From Acidobacteriota bacterium (GTDB lineage Bacteria; Acidobacteriota; Vicinamibacteria; Marinacidobacterales; Marinacidobacteraceae), in contig JAJEFG010000004.1 in NCBI GenBank assembly GCA_022820545.1, positions 1-38,712 on the forward strand: 38,712 bases of DNA. The letters run 5' to 3'. The notes beneath the pieces are model-generated. The model made no database searches. It was not told where the DNA came from and saw only the letters and a program-made list of their open reading frames with translations. The first letter of the stretch is position 1. Every line of letters starts with the position of its first letter. Positions 8,468 to 16,219 of the stretch are shown here, in pieces. The translations under genes were made by a program, and so were the position numbers.

Positions 8468-9172
8468 TCACTTGGCCTTGGCCTTGCCGCCCGCTTCCGG
8501 CGCCGCCTCGAGTTCGTCCGGAGGCACGAGCCTCCACCCCGACAGCACCGCCGGCTTCGCGCCGAAGTTGCTCTTCCACACGGCCAGCGTGATCACCACG
8601 AAGATCAGCGAGGCGAGGTAGGCCACGGTGGTCAGCTGGGTGCCGGCCGCGAGGCCGATCCCGATGGCCATCAGCATGTAGACGGCGTCCATCGGCTCGT
8701 TGAGCGAGGCCCGGAAACGGACGGCCGCCACGATCCCCGCGAGTCCGAAGGCGAGGGCGAGACTGCCCTTGACCAGGAACACCACGAGGGCGATGGCGAT
8801 GGGGATCACGAGCAGGGTGTGGGCGAAGGACTGGCTGTATTTCTTGCGCTGGCGGGTCCAGCGATACACCCAGGTGAGCGGGAGCGTCACTCCGAAAGCG
8901 AGCGTCAGCGCCACGACCACCGGGACCGTGTGCGACGGATCGATCAACAGGTTGACCCCCTCCTGATCCACCAGGCCTCCGAGGCCCTCCTGGATGTCTC
9001 CCAGCAGGGCCGATACGTCCGCTCCGGCGTCGGACAGCGTTCCGATGAAGAAGCGGTCCCGCTCCTGGGAGACGTAGAAGCGCATCCGGGGGAAGAAATG
9101 GAACGCGCCGGCCAGAAACCCGAGCCAGGACAGGTAGTAGATCGCGAGCCGGACGAGAATGTTGTTGAGCAT
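8468..9172 (-). CDS. DUF4956 integral membrane protein
   Basis: The 234-residue protein has about five membrane helices: near 8-26, 83-101, 120-137, 139-150 and 165-200. The family core is KKYSQSFAHTLLVIPIAIALV followed by GLAGIVAAVRFRASLNEPMDAVYMLMAIGIGLAAG, the best conserved part of DUF4956. The tail is lysine/alanine-rich and cytoplasmic. Function is not established. From memory, DUF4956 genes often sit beside VTC-type polyphosphate polymerase domains and CotH-type secreted kinases, so its position next to a secreted kinase-like protein is suggestive. ATG start at 9172 with a strong GGAGGAGG site; 18 bases separate it from the upstream stop. Confidence 0.8.
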   Translation of the reverse strand: MLNNILVRLAIYYLSWLGFLAGAFHFFPRMRFYVSQERDRFFIGTLSDAGADVSALLGDIQEGLGGLVDQEGVNLLIDPSHTVPVVVALTLAFGVTLPLTWVYRWTRQRKKYSQSFAHTLLVIPIAIALVVFLVKGSLALAFGLAGIVAAVRFRASLNEPMDAVYMLMAIGIGLAAGTQLTTVAYLASLIFVVITLAVWKSNFGAKPAVLSGWRLVPPDELEAAPEAGGKAKAK

Positions 9173-9190
9173 GCGCCTCCTCCTTCGCCG

Positions 9191-11899
9191 TCAGAACATG
9201 TAGCCGGCGCGGAAATACACCCCGGTCATGTCGCGGCCCTTCATGACAGCGACGCTCACGGTCGTCCGCCGCTCCAGGAACGACATCCAGAACCCGCCGC
9301 CGGTGCCGTTGTGCCAGTCGTCGGCGTCGGCCGGATCATCGGCGAAATAGACCCGGCCGACGTCGGCGGCCCCGAACAGGCCGAACTCTCCGGGAACCAG
9401 GATCTGGATTCGCCCCAGCGCGAGCCGCAGTTCGAGGTTCGCATAGAGCGAGGCGTCCCCGGCGAAACGGTTCTTGTGGAAGCCGCGCAACGGGCCGTCC
9501 ACCTGGCCCAGGCCGGCCCGGCCGGGTCCCCCGAGAAAGGCGCTCTCGTGAAAGGGATAGGTCCCCCACACCTTCTTGCCGCCGGCCCTGAGGGCGAGCG
9601 TCGGGCTGAGGGGCATGGACGCCGTCAGGTAGGTGCGCGCTTCGACGTCCACGTTTCCGAAGGGCGATTCCACATCCCAGACGCCCGGATAACCCGCAGC
9701 GGACACCCTGGCGAGAACCCCCTGCGTGGCATAGGCCGGATTGTCGCGGTTGTCGTACTCGACTTCGCCGCGCACGCCGATCTGCCCGAAGGAACCCGTG
9801 CCGTACAGGGGTTCATCCAGCGAACCGATGAAGAAGTCCCGGTTCGCCTCCGTGGGCGTGTTCGACCACTCGAGGACCGGGCCGAGGCTGACGGTGAGTT
9901 CGGAGCGCAGCGGCATCGTGCCGTCCCCGGTCGCATCCACGTCCTCCGTTCCCCTTCGAAACTCCAGGGCCGGCGTGAAGACGAAGTGCCGCTGCTCCAC
10001 CTTGTAGTACGAGGACGGCTCCTTGAGCCGGAAGTCGTTGCCGAACCCCTTGAAGCGGGTCACCTCGAACCCCGAGTACTCGAACGCCAGCCGCGCGTCG
10101 ATCTCGGGCCGGACGTGGCGAAAGGTGCCGACGTACGAGACGAAGGGCTTGAAGCCCCGGCTGGCCAGCCCCACGTCGAAGTAGTGCCGGGTGGCGAACG
10201 GGTCCTTGCGGAAACCGAAGTACTTCCGGCTGTGGATCACCCGCGCGAACACCCCCAGATCCGGGTCGGCCCAGACGAGCGGGCGGGTGCCCGACTCCAT
10301 GCCCCAGTCGAAGGCGTACCGCGACCAGACGAGCGAGGTGGCGGGGCGCTGGTAGGGCCGCTCGTCAACGGTGGCGCCCTTCCCCTCGACGAAGCGGTTC
10401 CTCCCGCGATAGTCGTAGAAGTGGGTCTTTGAGGCGCCGGCGCCGGACGTGTTGATGAACGTGTCACCCCCGCCGCCCCCGTCGACGCGGACGGCAATCT
10501 CTCCGTCCGTCCCGGAGACCTCCGCCCGGTCGCTCCCGCCCCGCAGGTAGATCCGGACTTCCCGGGTTTCCTCGTGGCGGAAGGTCCGCTCGAACCAGGG
10601 CGGCTCCGGGCCTTCGTCCCCGTCGCCCTCGCGGCCGATCCGCACCCGGAGGTCCCCGTTCGGGAGGTGCTCGGCGGTGGCGTATTCGTCCTGGTCGGTC
10701 GCCTGGATCTCGACCTGGGGGGTGATCAGGTCGTAGTAGCGGTCCACGAACTGCGGCAGCGCGTCGCGCCGGGCCTTGAGCGCCGTTTCCAGGCTCGCGC
10801 CGACGAGCTCGTAGTACGGCTCCGGGAGCCGCCGCACGGCGTCCTCGATCACCGGGTCCGGGAGCTCCGCCCGGAACTCCTCGACGACCTCGCGCCACGC
10901 GCGCCGTTCGAGTCCGGCGAGGAACTGGCGGTCCAGATCCCAGCCGGTCATCGTCAGGCCGAGAAGGTTCGGATAAGACTCGTCGAACTGGATCGCCCGC
11001 GGGAGCGTCCGGCGCACCAGCATCATGGCGACGCCGCCGTAGTGGATGAACGCCTGGTCGCGGTCCTCGGGAATCGGGAGCCAGACGAAGCAGTCGCCCT
11101 CGGGGAACCTCGCCCATCTCCATTGGCCGGGATGGCGGTCCTTGTCGTTGATCAGCAGGTCCATGAGCCGCGCCTTGAGATAGGCCCGGGCGTCGATGCG
11201 GTCGCAGCGGCCCTCTTCCACATCCTCCCACACCGTGTCGGTCCCGCTGACCTTGCGGGAGCCGGCGAACCCGGGCGAGTCGTCCGGGCCTTCGGAGGGA
11301 TGCTCCTGGAGCGTCCCGATCAGGCCGGCGAACTCCTCGCGGTACTCCCCGAGCCTCGGATCGTCCGGAATCACCACCAGCGTGTGCTTCGAATGGAGGA
11401 TGCCGGTGGCTTCCATGAGCGGATCGACCACCAGCGCCGCAGCGGGCATGAGCGTGCTGATCAGGTCCTGGAGCACCTCGCCCACGATCGAGTTCTTGAT
11501 GTCGTCCTCCAGCCGCTTGGTGGGGTCCTTGTCGAGGGACCGGACCGTGTAGCGGCGGCCGTCTTCCCCGGTGAAGTGGAGCGAGACGGACTGCCCGAAC
11601 CCCCCGGTCCTGAGCGGCGTCAGGCCGCCGCCGACGGCGTCGAGGTCGAGGACCGCGACCTCGATGGGTGTGGTCCAGAGATCGCGGTAGTTGTCGCCGT
11701 AGAACCAGCGCTTCGACCCGGTGGCCCGGAACCGTTCTCCGGGGACCACCCGGTGGGTCTTCGCGCCCGGAGGGGGAATCGATCGGTGAATCCGGGGGCC
11801 CTGCGCGAGCGGGGCCTCCTGAGCGGTCACGGCGACCGGAACCGCGAGCGCCAGCGCGAGCGGGATCGCGCGCCGCTTCGAGCCCGGTCTCGAACCCAT
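9191..11899 (-). CDS. Secreted kinase-like (PI4K/HipA/FAM20-type fold) domain fused to an Omp85/BamA-type outer-membrane barrel
   Basis: With the ATG at 11899 the protein has 902 residues and a signal peptide ending near AVTAQ. An open frame continues upstream but overlaps the oxygenase gene, so the shorter start is chosen. Residues about 80-400 carry a kinase-like signature: a glycine-rich turn (RTGGFGQSVSLHF), YTVRSLDKD, then the catalytic loop LLINDKDRHPGQW (D254, R255, H256) and a metal-binding-like PEDRDQAF (D281). The C-terminal third has strands such as YDNRDNPAYATQG, ESAFLGGPGRAGLGQV and LYANLELRLALGRIQILVPGEFGLFGAADVGRVYF. It ends in phenylalanine, as in Omp85/D15 surface antigens. 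No POTRA domain is seen. It shares an operon with tamB, so it may replace TamA. Confidence 0.75.
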   Translation of the reverse strand: MGSRPGSKRRAIPLALALAVPVAVTAQEAPLAQGPRIHRSIPPPGAKTHRVVPGERFRATGSKRWFYGDNYRDLWTTPIEVAVLDLDAVGGGLTPLRTGGFGQSVSLHFTGEDGRRYTVRSLDKDPTKRLEDDIKNSIVGEVLQDLISTLMPAAALVVDPLMEATGILHSKHTLVVIPDDPRLGEYREEFAGLIGTLQEHPSEGPDDSPGFAGSRKVSGTDTVWEDVEEGRCDRIDARAYLKARLMDLLINDKDRHPGQWRWARFPEGDCFVWLPIPEDRDQAFIHYGGVAMMLVRRTLPRAIQFDESYPNLLGLTMTGWDLDRQFLAGLERRAWREVVEEFRAELPDPVIEDAVRRLPEPYYELVGASLETALKARRDALPQFVDRYYDLITPQVEIQATDQDEYATAEHLPNGDLRVRIGREGDGDEGPEPPWFERTFRHEETREVRIYLRGGSDRAEVSGTDGEIAVRVDGGGGGDTFINTSGAGASKTHFYDYRGRNRFVEGKGATVDERPYQRPATSLVWSRYAFDWGMESGTRPLVWADPDLGVFARVIHSRKYFGFRKDPFATRHYFDVGLASRGFKPFVSYVGTFRHVRPEIDARLAFEYSGFEVTRFKGFGNDFRLKEPSSYYKVEQRHFVFTPALEFRRGTEDVDATGDGTMPLRSELTVSLGPVLEWSNTPTEANRDFFIGSLDEPLYGTGSFGQIGVRGEVEYDNRDNPAYATQGVLARVSAAGYPGVWDVESPFGNVDVEARTYLTASMPLSPTLALRAGGKKVWGTYPFHESAFLGGPGRAGLGQVDGPLRGFHKNRFAGDASLYANLELRLALGRIQILVPGEFGLFGAADVGRVYFADDPADADDWHNGTGGGFWMSFLERRTTVSVAVMKGRDMTGVYFRAGYMF

Positions 11900-11916
11900 G
11901 CGGTGCTCCCTGCGGC

Positions 11917-13014
11917 TCAGCGCACCCGCCGCTCGACGGCGCCCTCCTCGCCGGTCGCGTGGTAGCTGTCGCCGTAGTACTTGCTCGTGATGCGGGTATG
12001 GAAGTCCTCGGCGCGGATCGGCGGGTAGAGCGGCGCGCCCTGGTTCGGCAGCACCTCCAGGACCTCGTCCTCCCAGACGTAGACCGCCATCGGGAAGGAG
12101 GTCCGGGGACGGGCCCGGGCCGCCGGGTCGCGGGGAGCGCTCACCCGGTGCGTGGTGGACGGCAGGCGGTTGTTCGTGATCCGCTGCATGTAGTCGCCGG
12201 TGTTCAGCACGATCGCGCCCGGCGGCGCGGCGACCCGAACCCACTTCATGGTCTTCCGGTGGAGGAGCTGGAGCCCCTCGGTCTCGGCGGCGGGGAGGAT
12301 GGTGAAGAGGTCCACGTCCTCGTGGCCCAGCATCCTTCCGGTCGTCCCCTCGGGGACATCCGTCATCGGCGGGTAGTAGTTCAGCCGGAAGCCGAAGTTG
12401 GTGGCGGTGAGGCGCTCGTCGAACGACCCTGGGTCCTCGCCCAGATAGGAAAGGATCGACCGCATGATCGGGTGGATCAGCTGCTCGTGGGCGAGCACCA
12501 ACTGCCGGAAGAAGGCCTCCCAGCCGGGTGAGGGCCAGAAGCCGGCTTCGTCCCAGTCCGGGTCCTCCGCAAGGTCGAACGCCCGGCGGCAGAAGACCCA
12601 GCCCTCCACGAGGTCCGGGTGGATCACCGTGGTCTCCCGCATCGGGAAGTAGCCCTGGTTCACGGAGCCCTGCCGGCGGGCGCGGTAGCGCTGCTTCACC
12701 TCGAGCGGGTGGCGCTCGAAGAACTCCCGCGTGCGGCGGTGGGCCTCGGCGTAGAGCGCCGGGTCCACCCCGTGGCCGGTGAGGATCGCGAACCCGGTGT
12801 CCTCGAGCGATTCGCCGAGGTCCCCGATGAACCGTTCGCTATCCGCGGCGTCCGCCGAGTCCAGCAGCGAGAGATCGCAGGGCTTCAGGACGAAGTCCTC
12901 GTCGAACTCCTCCTCGGCGCCTTCCGCGAGCCGGTAGCGCTGCAGCTTCGCCACCTGCTCGTAGGCGCGGAGCTCCTGGTTGAACTCCGACGGCGCCTGG
13001 GAGCGGAAACTCAC
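11917..13014 (-). CDS. Isopenicillin-N-synthase-family 2-oxoglutarate/Fe(II) oxygenase
   Basis: The 365-residue protein has the N-terminal non-haem dioxygenase region (CDLSLLDSADAADSERFIGDL...GFAILTGHG) and the jelly-roll core. Iron ligands are H231 and D233 (GHEDVD) and H289 (STTHRVSAP). R290 and S292 form the RxS motif that binds the 2-oxoglutarate carboxylate. Substrate cannot be predicted; the family includes hydroxylases of amino acids, peptides and small metabolites. There is no signal peptide, so it acts in the cytoplasm. The GTG start overlaps the stop of the dipeptidase gene by four bases (GTGA), implying translational coupling. Length is slightly above the usual 300-350 residues. 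Confidence 0.87.
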   Translation of the reverse strand: MSFRSQAPSEFNQELRAYEQVAKLQRYRLAEGAEEEFDEDFVLKPCDLSLLDSADAADSERFIGDLGESLEDTGFAILTGHGVDPALYAEAHRRTREFFERHPLEVKQRYRARRQGSVNQGYFPMRETTVIHPDLVEGWVFCRRAFDLAEDPDWDEAGFWPSPGWEAFFRQLVLAHEQLIHPIMRSILSYLGEDPGSFDERLTATNFGFRLNYYPPMTDVPEGTTGRMLGHEDVDLFTILPAAETEGLQLLHRKTMKWVRVAAPPGAIVLNTGDYMQRITNNRLPSTTHRVSAPRDPAARARPRTSFPMAVYVWEDEVLEVLPNQGAPLYPPIRAEDFHTRITSKYYGDSYHATGEEGAVERRVR

Positions 13015-14303
13015 GAACCGCCGGCCTGCATCTCCGCCGCCACCCGCTCGGCCTCCCGGAGGATCCGCATGGTGTTCCCGCTCCAGAGCTGGGCGATCTG
13101 GTCCTCGGTGTAACCGCGCTTCACCAGTTCCAGCGTCACGTTGAAGGTCTCGGAGGCGTCGTCCCAGCCGTCCACGCCGCCGCCGCCGTCGAAGTCGGAC
13201 GAGATGCCGACGTGGTCGATCCCCATCACCTCGACCGCGTGGTCGATGTGGTCCACGAAGTCACCCACGGTGACCGGGAACTCGGCGCTGATGTCCGTCA
13301 GCCGGGTTCGCAGGGCCTCCTGGTCCTCCTCGCTCAGCGTGCCGATTTCACCGAAGGAGGAGACGCCGAACTCCGCCATGGCGTCGGCGATGGCCTGGGT
13401 CTTCTCGGGCGGGTCGGTCTTGACGAAGCTGCGGAGCGCCACCGTCTGCATCACGCCGCCGTTCGCGGCCAGCGCGCGGAGCTGTTCGTCGTCCATGTTC
13501 CGGGAGACGTCGGCGACCGCCGTGGTGCTCGAGTGCGAGGCGATGATCGGCGCGGCCGAGAGCTCCGCCGCCTGCAGGATGGCGTCCTTGGAGGCGTGCG
13601 AGACGTCCACCAGGATGCCGAGCCGGTTCGCCTCGGCGATCACTTCCCGGCCGAACTCGCTGAGCCCGCCGTGCTCCGCCTCCGCGTCCCCGAGGTCCTC
13701 CCGCGGGTTGCAGGAATCGGCGATGTCGTTGTGTCCGTTGTGGACCAGGCCGAAGTAGCGGGCGCCGAGCTCGTGGTACCTCTCCATGAGCGACAGGTCC
13801 TGGCCGATCACGAAGCCGTTCTCGGTGCCGATCAGGGCGACCAGCTTCCCCTCGGCGTGGATGCGCTCCGCGTCGTCCGCGCTGTGGGCGAGTTCGATCA
13901 CGTCCGAGTGCATCGAGGTGGCGCGGTGGATGGCGTCGAACTTGGTCATCGCCCCCTCCTTCGCCGCCTCGTAGTTCTCCGGCGTCCGCTCCCGCTGGCC
14001 GAAGTAGACGACGAAGAACCCCGCGTCGAGGCCGCCCTCCTGCATCCGGGGGTAGTCCACCTGGTAGTCCTCGTTGACGTTCCCGGGGTCCACCTCCTCG
14101 GTCGCGTAGGTGAAGGGAATGTCGATGTGGGTGCAGAGGGTCATCACCGCGTCGTGGATGCGGCGGGCCTCGGCTTCGACCCGCTCTTCTTCGGTCATCG
14201 GGGCGGGCTCTTCGGCGCCGCCGCCGCAGCCGGCGGCAAGGGCGGCAACCAGGACGGCCAGCACTCCGCCGGCCGAGCGAAAGGAACGATGTTCGAGGGA
14301 CAT
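13011..14303 (-). CDS. Membrane dipeptidase (peptidase M19) lipoprotein
   Basis: The protein has 430 residues and starts with a lipoprotein signal (LVAALAAGC, lipidated C26). The body is the M19 renal-dipeptidase TIM barrel: CTHIDIP supplies the first H-x-D zinc ligands, GTENGF the bridging glutamate, VSHAS and IASHSS the later histidines, and GISSDFDGGG the conserved aspartate. The enzyme cleaves dipeptides, including those with a D-residue at the C-terminus, and would face the periplasm. It is the first gene of the packed minus-strand run and overlaps the oxygenase gene by four bases. A dipeptidase beside an oxygenase of the isopenicillin type hints at modified peptides as shared substrates. 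That is inference. Confidence 0.9.
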   Translation of the reverse strand: MSLEHRSFRSAGGVLAVLVAALAAGCGGGAEEPAPMTEEERVEAEARRIHDAVMTLCTHIDIPFTYATEEVDPGNVNEDYQVDYPRMQEGGLDAGFFVVYFGQRERTPENYEAAKEGAMTKFDAIHRATSMHSDVIELAHSADDAERIHAEGKLVALIGTENGFVIGQDLSLMERYHELGARYFGLVHNGHNDIADSCNPREDLGDAEAEHGGLSEFGREVIAEANRLGILVDVSHASKDAILQAAELSAAPIIASHSSTTAVADVSRNMDDEQLRALAANGGVMQTVALRSFVKTDPPEKTQAIADAMAEFGVSSFGEIGTLSEEDQEALRTRLTDISAEFPVTVGDFVDHIDHAVEVMGIDHVGISSDFDGGGGVDGWDDASETFNVTLELVKRGYTEDQIAQLWSGNTMRILREAERVAAEMQAGGS

Positions 14304-14396
14304 GGGGCCTCCTGGGTCCCGGGTCGGGGGCGTTGGAGCCGCAACCGGGACGGCCCGCGATGGTACCGCGACCGCGTCGGGCGCCGCGCCGCCGGT

Positions 14397-15041
14397 TCAG
14401 TCCGCGGGTCGAGGCGCGAGTCCGGCGGCAATCGCCGCCCCGCCCCGGGCCGTGAACACTCCCAGCGTCAATCCGGCGACTCCCAGGAAGGCGGCGAAGC
14501 CGACCGGGCTCTGGAGTCCCCCCACGAGCTCCGCGGCCAGGCTGCCGGCGGGCAGTCCGGCGCCGAATCCGGCGACGCACCAGACGACCCACCGCCGGGC
14601 CACCGGCGCCGCGGCGCGGAGCGCCAGCCACTGCGCCGCGCCCAGCCCCAGGCCGGCGAACGCCCCGACGAACGTCAACCCGCCGAGCCGGCCGAGCATG
14701 CCGAGCGCCGCCAGGCGCGCCGGCTCGCCGGTCAACGCCTGGCCGAGCGTCTCGACCAGCACGATGCCGACGGTCATGCCGACACCGAGGCCGAGGCCCG
14801 AGGTCCCGACCCATGAGGCGCCGAACCGCGGGCTCCTGCCCAGGGCCAGCCACTGGGCGCCGCCGAACATCGAACCGGCCAACGCCAGGGTGACGGGCGT
14901 CACCAGCATCATGCCCACGACCGCCTCGACCGGCGCGGCCAGGCCCAGGCCGAGGGCCAGCCCGCCCGCCAGGCCGAGCCCAGAGAGAAGGGTCCAGCGC
15001 AGGGCGAAGCCGCCTGCGGCAACCCTGGTCTCTTCGCTCAT
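14397..15041 (-). CDS. Polytopic membrane protein with internal duplication; function unknown
   Basis: The 214-residue protein is almost entirely hydrophobic, with about six glycine- and alanine-rich membrane segments. Two halves match each other around GGAQWLALGRSPRFGASWV (about residue 60) and GAAQWLALRAAAPVARRWV (about 135), so it arose by duplication. Repeats of the type G-x-x-QWLxLR are seen in uncharacterised membrane proteins of several phyla; I know no function for them. ATG start at 15041. A gap of 93 bases separates it from the dipeptidase gene, so co-transcription is possible but not certain. It faces the TPR gene across a 179-base divergent region. Confidence 0.7.
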   Translation of the reverse strand: MSEETRVAAGGFALRWTLLSGLGLAGGLALGLGLAAPVEAVVGMMLVTPVTLALAGSMFGGAQWLALGRSPRFGASWVGTSGLGLGVGMTVGIVLVETLGQALTGEPARLAALGMLGRLGGLTFVGAFAGLGLGAAQWLALRAAAPVARRWVVWCVAGFGAGLPAGSLAAELVGGLQSPVGFAAFLGVAGLTLGVFTARGGAAIAAGLAPRPAD

Positions 15042-15220
15042 CGCGCGCCTCCCATCTGGCCACCGCCGGTGGGGTCGCCGAGCCGGTCCGTTGCCGGGCG
15101 CCGGCGCCCCGTCCGGAGGAGGTCAGTCTACGTCTCCGGGCGGTCCGGAGCGCGGCGGTACCGGGCCGAATGCGGGTGGGAGAATGGCTCCGTCCTTGCT
15201 TGCAAAGAGGCGGAGACCGG
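15042..15220. promoter_or_regulatory. Divergent intergenic region with two inverted repeats
   Basis: This 179-base region separates the membrane-protein gene from the TPR gene and must hold their promoters. It contains a perfect 14-base palindrome GGGCGCCGGCGCCC (15096-15109) and a CTCCGG-N5-CCGGAG inverted repeat (15134-15150). Either could be an operator, though palindromes of this kind are not rare in DNA this rich in G and C. No clear -10 box is visible. Confidence 0.3.
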
Positions 15221-16216
15221 ATGCGGAAACTCGGGAGGCTAGCGGCCTTCGCGGCCCTCACTTGCCTGATCCCCGCCGCGGCGAGCCCCCAACAGATCAA
15301 CCTCGACGCCTACGCCTCCCGGCTCGCGGTCTACCGGAGCGGCGACTTCGCGACCGCGCTGCGCGCCAGCATGGCGCTCCCCTTCGACCGGCTGCGGGAC
15401 CAGGCCGAGGAGTTCGCCCGCGGCTTCCCGGGCGGCGCCCCGGGGGCCGAACTCGACCTCCTCGCCGCCGCGATGATCCACTTCGACCTCGCCTGGGCGG
15501 CCGAAATGGAGCCCGGGAGGAACGAGGACATCGCCCGCGGTTTCCTGAACCGGGTCGGCGGCGCGCGGCGCGACGTCTGGACGCGCGACGCGCACCTGGG
15601 GCTCCTCGGGATCTACGTGGACCAGGGCCGGCTCGACGACTCGGTGCGGATCGCGAGGTTCCTCCGGGACGAGTACCCGGACCCGACGGCGGTGCGCGTC
15701 AACCTGGCGCGTCTCGCGGAGTTCATCGGCTGGGGCATCCACGACGAACGGTTCCTGGACCAGGCCCAGGAGAGCTACCAGAACCTGTTGGACGCGGGCG
15801 AGGGCGACCCGGCGGAGCTCCGCCTCCGGTTGGCCCATCTGACGCTGCGGGAGGGCAACCCGGAAGAAGCGCTCCGGCGTCTCGACGACGCCGGAGACGA
15901 CCTGAGCGCCCGGCACCGCTTCGTTTCGCTGCTGCTGCGCGGCGAGACGCTGCTCTGGCTCGACCAGGTGGCGGCGGCGGAATCCGCCTTCGAACAGGCC
16001 CAGGCGATCCACGTCGGCTCCCTGTCCGCCGCCGCGGGGCTCGCCGCCGCCCGCCAGACGCGCGGGGACGGCCGGCGCGCCGCCGGCGCGGTCCGCAGCT
16101 TCCTCGCGGGGACCAGCGGCCAGGACACCTGGTGGCACTTCCTGGTCCAGGCGCTCGCCGACGAGACGGGACGACTCGACCAGCTTCGGGGCCTGGTCCT
16201 GCTGCCGCAGGGATAG
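15221..16216 (+). CDS. Secreted tetratricopeptide-repeat protein
   Basis: The start is the ATG at 15221, preceded by AGAGGCGGAGA and followed by a clean signal peptide (MRKLGRLAAFAALTCLIPAAASPQQ). An upstream in-frame ATG at 15170 would put 17 unlikely residues before it. The 331-residue protein is helical throughout, with TPR-like pairs such as RLRLAHLTLREGNPEEALRRLDDA (about 205-230) and ETLLWLDQVAAAESAFEQAQAIH (about 247-270). There is no catalytic motif. Its stop is three bases before the ATG of the VWFA protein, so the two are an operon and probably work together in the periplasm. TPR-VWFA gene pairs are frequent in Acidobacteriota. Confidence 0.8.
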   Translation: MRKLGRLAAFAALTCLIPAAASPQQINLDAYASRLAVYRSGDFATALRASMALPFDRLRDQAEEFARGFPGGAPGAELDLLAAAMIHFDLAWAAEMEPGRNEDIARGFLNRVGGARRDVWTRDAHLGLLGIYVDQGRLDDSVRIARFLRDEYPDPTAVRVNLARLAEFIGWGIHDERFLDQAQESYQNLLDAGEGDPAELRLRLAHLTLREGNPEEALRRLDDAGDDLSARHRFVSLLLRGETLLWLDQVAAAESAFEQAQAIHVGSLSAAAGLAAARQTRGDGRRAAGAVRSFLAGTSGQDTWWHFLVQALADETGRLDQLRGLVLLPQG

Positions 16217-16219
16217 GTC

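Noticed and set aside
8426..11965. Antisense open frames across DUF4956 and the kinase-barrel gene
   Set aside because: No recognisable protein segment; the minus-strand genes have clear families, signals and ribosome-binding sites.
11900..12244. N-terminal extension of the kinase-barrel protein by 115 residues
   Set aside because: It would overlap the oxygenase gene and has Arg/Pro/Gly-rich composition, while ATG 11899 is followed at once by a good signal peptide.
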